Shown one piece after another: positions 60,101 to 64,000 of a stretch of 64,000 nucleotides of DNA. Within the stretch, counting starts at the first letter, position 1. Each line of letters opens with the position of its first letter. Both the position numbers and the translations under genes were made by a program. The stretch is from Spongilla lacustris (Eukaryota; Porifera; Demospongiae; Spongillida; Spongillidae): the NCBI GenBank assembly GCA_949361645.1, contig OX442436.1, forward strand, positions 3,410,032 to 3,474,031, written 5' to 3'. Below the pieces are notes generated by a model, which was not told the origin of the DNA, ran no database searches, and worked only from the letters and a program-made list of their open reading frames with translations.

Positions 60101-63100
60101 CATACCCATACATTCTCCATGGGAAAATTTGACTATCTGACCTTCAAGGTGTAAATTAGGACTTTAAACAGAACAACATGCAGTTATGTCGAATGACAGC
60201 ACTAATGTATTCTCTTCTAGGAATAATCATCGATTCCTCCATACAGGTGCGAGTGTGGCATCAGAATCCAAATGAAAAGGAGGTTCCCACCCATACATTC
60301 TCTTCGGGAAAATCTGCCTATCTAACCATCAAGATGTAGATTATCGACGTAAAACAGAACAAGGCACAGTTATGTCGAATGACAGCACTGATGTAATCTC
60401 TTCTAGGAATGATCATCGATTCCTCCATGCAAATGCGGGTATGGCTTCAGGATCAATTGAAAAGAAGGTTCCCACCCATACATTCTCTATGGGAAAATCT
60501 GAATATATCACCATCAAGATGTAGACTAGCGACGTAAAACAGAACTAGGCACAGTTATGTCGAATGACAGCACTGATGTATTCTCCTCTAAGAATAATCA
60601 TCGATTCCTCCATGCAAGTGCGGGTATGGCTTCAGGATTCAATTGAAAAGAAGGTTCCTACCCATACATTCCATATGGGAAAATCTGAATATATGACCAT
60701 CAAGATGTAGACTAGCTACGTAAAAAAGAATTAGGCACAGTTATGTCGAATGATCTCTATGGGAAAATCTGACTATCTGACCATCAAGGTGTAAATTAGG
60801 ACTTTAAACAGAACAAGGCGCAGTTATGTCGAATGACAGCACTAATGTATTCCCTTGTAGAAATAATCATCGATTCCTCCATACAGGTGCGAGTGTGGCA
60901 TCAGAATCCAAATGAAAAGGAGGTTCCCACCCATACATTCTTAATGGGAAAATCTGACTATCTGAATATCAAGATGTTGATTACCGACATAAAACAGAAC
61001 AAGGCACAGTTATGTTGAATGACAGTACTGATATATTCTCTTCTAGGAATAATCATCGATTCCTCCATGCAAGTGCGTTTATGGCATCAGGATCCAATTG
61101 AAAAGAAGGTTCACACCCATACATTCTCTATGGGAAAGTCTGAATATATCACCATCAAGATGTAGACTAGCGACATAAAACAGAATTAGGCACAGTTATG
61201 TCGAATGACAGCACTGATGTATTCTCCTCTAGGAATAACCATTGATTCCTCCATGCAAGTGCGGGTATGGCTTCAGGATTCAATTGAAAAGAAGGTTCCC
61301 ACCCATACATTCCATATGGGAAAATCTGAATATATGACCATCAAGATGTAGACTAGCTACGTAAAAAAGAATTAGGCACAGTTATGTCGAATGATCACTA
61401 TGGGAAAATCTGACTATCTGACCATCAAGGTGTAAATTAGGACTTTAAACAGAACAAGGCGCAGTTATGTCGAATGACAGCACTAATGTATTCCCTTGTA
61501 GAAATAATCATCGATTCCTCCATACAGGTGCGAGTGTGGCATCAGAATCCAAATGAAAAGGAGGTTCCCACCCATACATTCTTAATGGGAAAATCTGACT
61601 ATCTGAATATCAAGATGTCGATTATCGACATAAAACAGAACAAGGCACAGTTATGTTGAATGACAGCACTGATATATTCTCTTTTAGGAATAATCATCGA
61701 TTCCTCCATGCAAGTGTGGGTATGGCATCAGGATCCAATTGAAAAGAAGGATCACACCCATACATTCTCTATGGGAAAGTCTGAATATATCACCATCAAG
61801 ATGTAGACTAGCGACATAAAACAGAATTAGGCACAGTTATGTCGAATGACAGCACTGATGTATTCTCCTCTAGGAATAACCATCGATTCCTCCATGCAAG
61901 TGCGGGTATGGCTTCAGGATTCAATTGAAAAGAAGGTTTCCACCCGTACATTCCATATGGGAAAATCTGAATATATGACCATCAAGATGTAGACTAGCTA
62001 CGTAAAAAATAATTAGGCACAGTTATGTCGAATGATGTCTATGGGAAAATCTGACTATCTGACCATCAAGGTGTAGATTAGGACTTTAAACAGAACAAGG
62101 CGCAGTTATGTCGATTGACAGCACTAATGTATTCTCTTCAAGGTGTAATCATCGATTCCTCCATACAAATGCGGGTATGGCTTCAGGATTCAATTGAAAA
62201 GAAGGTTCCCACCCATACATTCTCTATGGGAAAATCTGAATATATCACCATCAAGATGTAGACTAGCGACGTAAAACAGAACTAGGCACAGTTATGTCGA
62301 ATGACAGCACTGATGTATTCTCCTCTAGGAATAATCATCGATTCCTCCATGCAAGTGCGGGTATGGCTTCAGGATTCAATTGAAAAGAAGGTTCATACCC
62401 ATACATTCTCTATGGGAAAGTCTGAATATATCACCATCAAGATGTAGACTAGCGGCATAAAACAGAATTAGGCACACTTATGTCGAATGACAGCACTGAT
62501 GTATTCTCCTCTAGGAAAAACCATCGATTCCTCCATGCAAGTGCGGGTATGGCTTCAGGATTCAATTGAAAAGAAGGTTCCCACCCGTACATTCCATATG
62601 GGAAAATCTGAATATATGACCATCAAGATGTAGACTAGCTACGTAAAAAAGAATTAGGCACAGTTATGTCGAATGATCTCTATGGGAAAATCTGACTATC
62701 TGACCATCAAGGTGTAAATTAGGACTTTAAACAGAACAAGGCGCAGTAATGTCGATTGACAGCACTAATGTATTCTCTTCAAGGTGTAATCATCGATTCC
62801 TCCATACAAATGCGGGTATGGCTTCAGGATTCAATTGAAAAGAAGGTTCCCACCCATACATTCTCTATGGGAAAATCTGAATATATCACCATCAAGATGT
62901 AGACTAGCGACGTAAAACAGAACTAGGCACAGTTATGTCGAATGACAGCACTGATGTATTCTCCTCTAGGAATAATCATCGATTCCTCCATGCAAGTGCG
63001 GGTATGGCTTCAGGATTCAATTGAAAAGAAGGTTCACACCCATACATTCTCTATGGGAAAGTCTGAATATATCACCATCAAGATGTAGACTAGCGACATA

Positions 63101-64000
63101 AAACAGAATTAGGCACACTTATGTCGAATGACAGCACTGATGTATTCTCCTCTAGGAATAACCATCGATTCCTCCATGCAAGTGCGGGTATGGCTTCAGG
63201 ATTCAATTGAATAGAAGGTTCCCACCCGTACATTCCATATGGGAAAATCTGAATATATGACCATCAAGATGTAGACTAGCTACGTAAAAAAGAATTAGGC
63301 ACAGTTATGTCGAATGATCTCTATGGGAAAATCTGACTATCTGACCATCAAGGTGTAAATTAGGACTTTAAACAGAACAAGGCGCAGTTATGTCGATTGA
63401 CAGCACTAATGTATTCTCTTCAAGGTGTAATCATCGATTCCTCCATACAAATGCGGGTATGGCTTCAGGATTCAATTGAAAAGAAGGTTCACACCCATAC
63501 ATTCTCTATGGGAAAATCTGAATATATCACCATCAAGATGTAGACTAGCGACGTAAAACAGAACTAGGCACAGTTATGTCGAATGACAGCACTGATGTAT
63601 TCTCCTCCAGGAATAATCATCGATTCCTCCATGCAAGTGCGGGTATGGCTTCAGGATTCAATTGAAAAGAAGGTTCCCACCCATACATTCTCTATGGGAA
63701 AATCTGACTATCTGACCATCAAGGTGTAAATTAGGACTTTAAACAGAACAAGGCGCAGTTATGTCGAATGACAGCACTGATGTATTCTCTTCTAGGAATA
63801 ATCATCGATTCCTCCATGCAAGTGTGGGTATGGTTTCAGGATACAATTGAAAAGAAGGTTCCCACCCATACATTCTCTATGAGAAAATCTGACTATCTGA
63901 CCATCAAGGTGTAAATTAGGACTTTAAACAGAACAAGGCGCAGTTATGTCGAATGATAGCACTGATGTATTCCCTTGTAGGAATAATCATCGATTCCTCC
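57131..64000 (+). repeat. Satellite D: ~187-bp monomers in a ~641-bp higher-order unit, runs off the window
   Basis: The monomer reads CAGTTATGTCGAATGACAGC, ACTGATGTATTCTC, GGAATAATCATCGATTCCTC, CATGCAAGTGCGGGTATGGC, TTCAGGATTCAATTGAAAAG, AAGGTTC, CCCATACATTCTCTATGGG, AAAATCTGA, then CATCAAGATGTAGACTAGCG or AAGGTGTAAATTAGGACTTT. A truncated monomer (GTCGAATGATCTCTATGGGA, ~100 bp deleted) marks each higher-order unit: ~58265, 58911, 59551, 60748, 61390, 62034, 62671, 63316, mostly ~641 bp apart. Copies differ by only a few bases per unit from 58 kb on, and the first copies (57.15-57.5 kb) are more diverged. The recurring 61-codon frames starting M(T/A)ALMYSLVEI come from one monomer variant and are not genes. 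Confidence 0.95.
57474..60540 (+). repeat. Larger ~2.29-kb duplication inside satellite D
   Basis: The rare stretch AAAGCACTGTAGAGATGTAG occurs at 57474 and ~59764, and GAACAACATGCAGTTATG at ~57878 and ~60171, both ~2290 bp apart in the same order. Further right the offset becomes ~2478 bp (variant frames at 58355 and 60833), i.e. one extra monomer, so the large unit has since gained or lost a ~187-bp monomer. Confidence 0.75.

Noticed and set aside
58355..61659. Four nearly identical 61-codon frames (M(T/A)ALMYSLVEI...)
   Set aside because: They come from one satellite D monomer variant repeated with the higher-order unit; they end in the next monomer and carry no domain.

Overview
The window looks like AT-rich nuclear DNA from an animal, most likely a marine invertebrate. 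A sponge or cnidarian would fit the SAP-domain/RS-rich ORF, the Ty3/gypsy element and the very short introns (about 50-120 bp), but the species cannot be named from the sequence. There are no bacterial operons, no rRNA and no secure tRNA. About 80% of the window is satellite DNA in four unrelated tandem families, so this looks like a pericentromeric, centromeric or other heterochromatic block.

Layout. 1-4620 is mixed low-copy DNA. It holds a small duplication, a possible two-exon gene end (503-840, minus), seven copies of a ~150-bp repeat (1339-2515), a tRNA-like promoter fragment (~2881-2933), short AT-rich repeats with CGATCG dyads, and a GC-rich, CpG-rich island with a 264-codon ORF (3602-4396, minus) whose N-terminus is a SAP DNA-binding motif. 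4621-33570 is satellite B, about 930 copies of a 31-bp unit with ~1.9-2.4 kb higher-order structure. 33571-34296 is a breakpoint zone: a scrap of satellite C joined to a scrap of satellite D, then a decayed reverse-transcriptase fragment. 34297-57130 is satellite C (~178 bp, nucleosome-sized). It runs in one orientation to 38750, is interrupted by a 335-bp non-satellite spacer, and continues in the opposite orientation. 57131-64000 is satellite D (~187-bp monomers, 641-bp higher-order unit), which runs off the window end.

Satellite C carries a nested insertion. A Ty3/gypsy LTR retrotransposon (45082-52328, coding on minus) has 106-bp LTRs and a perfect 5-bp target duplication (CCAGG) made inside a satellite monomer. 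Its gag-pol is recognisable (zinc knuckles, protease, RT, RNase H, integrase) but has two in-frame stops. A second element of ~3.1 kb (45825-48962) is inserted in the integrase, between the second catalytic Asp and the catalytic Glu. It has 28-bp imperfect terminal inverted repeats, dense subterminal CCAAG/CTTGG repeats and a 27-bp perfect hairpin. Inside it, on minus, are at least six putative exons with GT-AG borders, concordant phases and a nearby AATAAA, encoding ~164 residues of an unrecognised protein. The order of events can be read directly: satellite array, then LTR element, then DNA-transposon-like element with its own or a captured gene.

The best candidates for something undescribed are this nested TIR element with its spliced gene, the inverted satellite C array with its symmetric subfamily layers around a unique spacer, the 29-kb 31-bp array, and the SAP-domain GC-rich island beside it.
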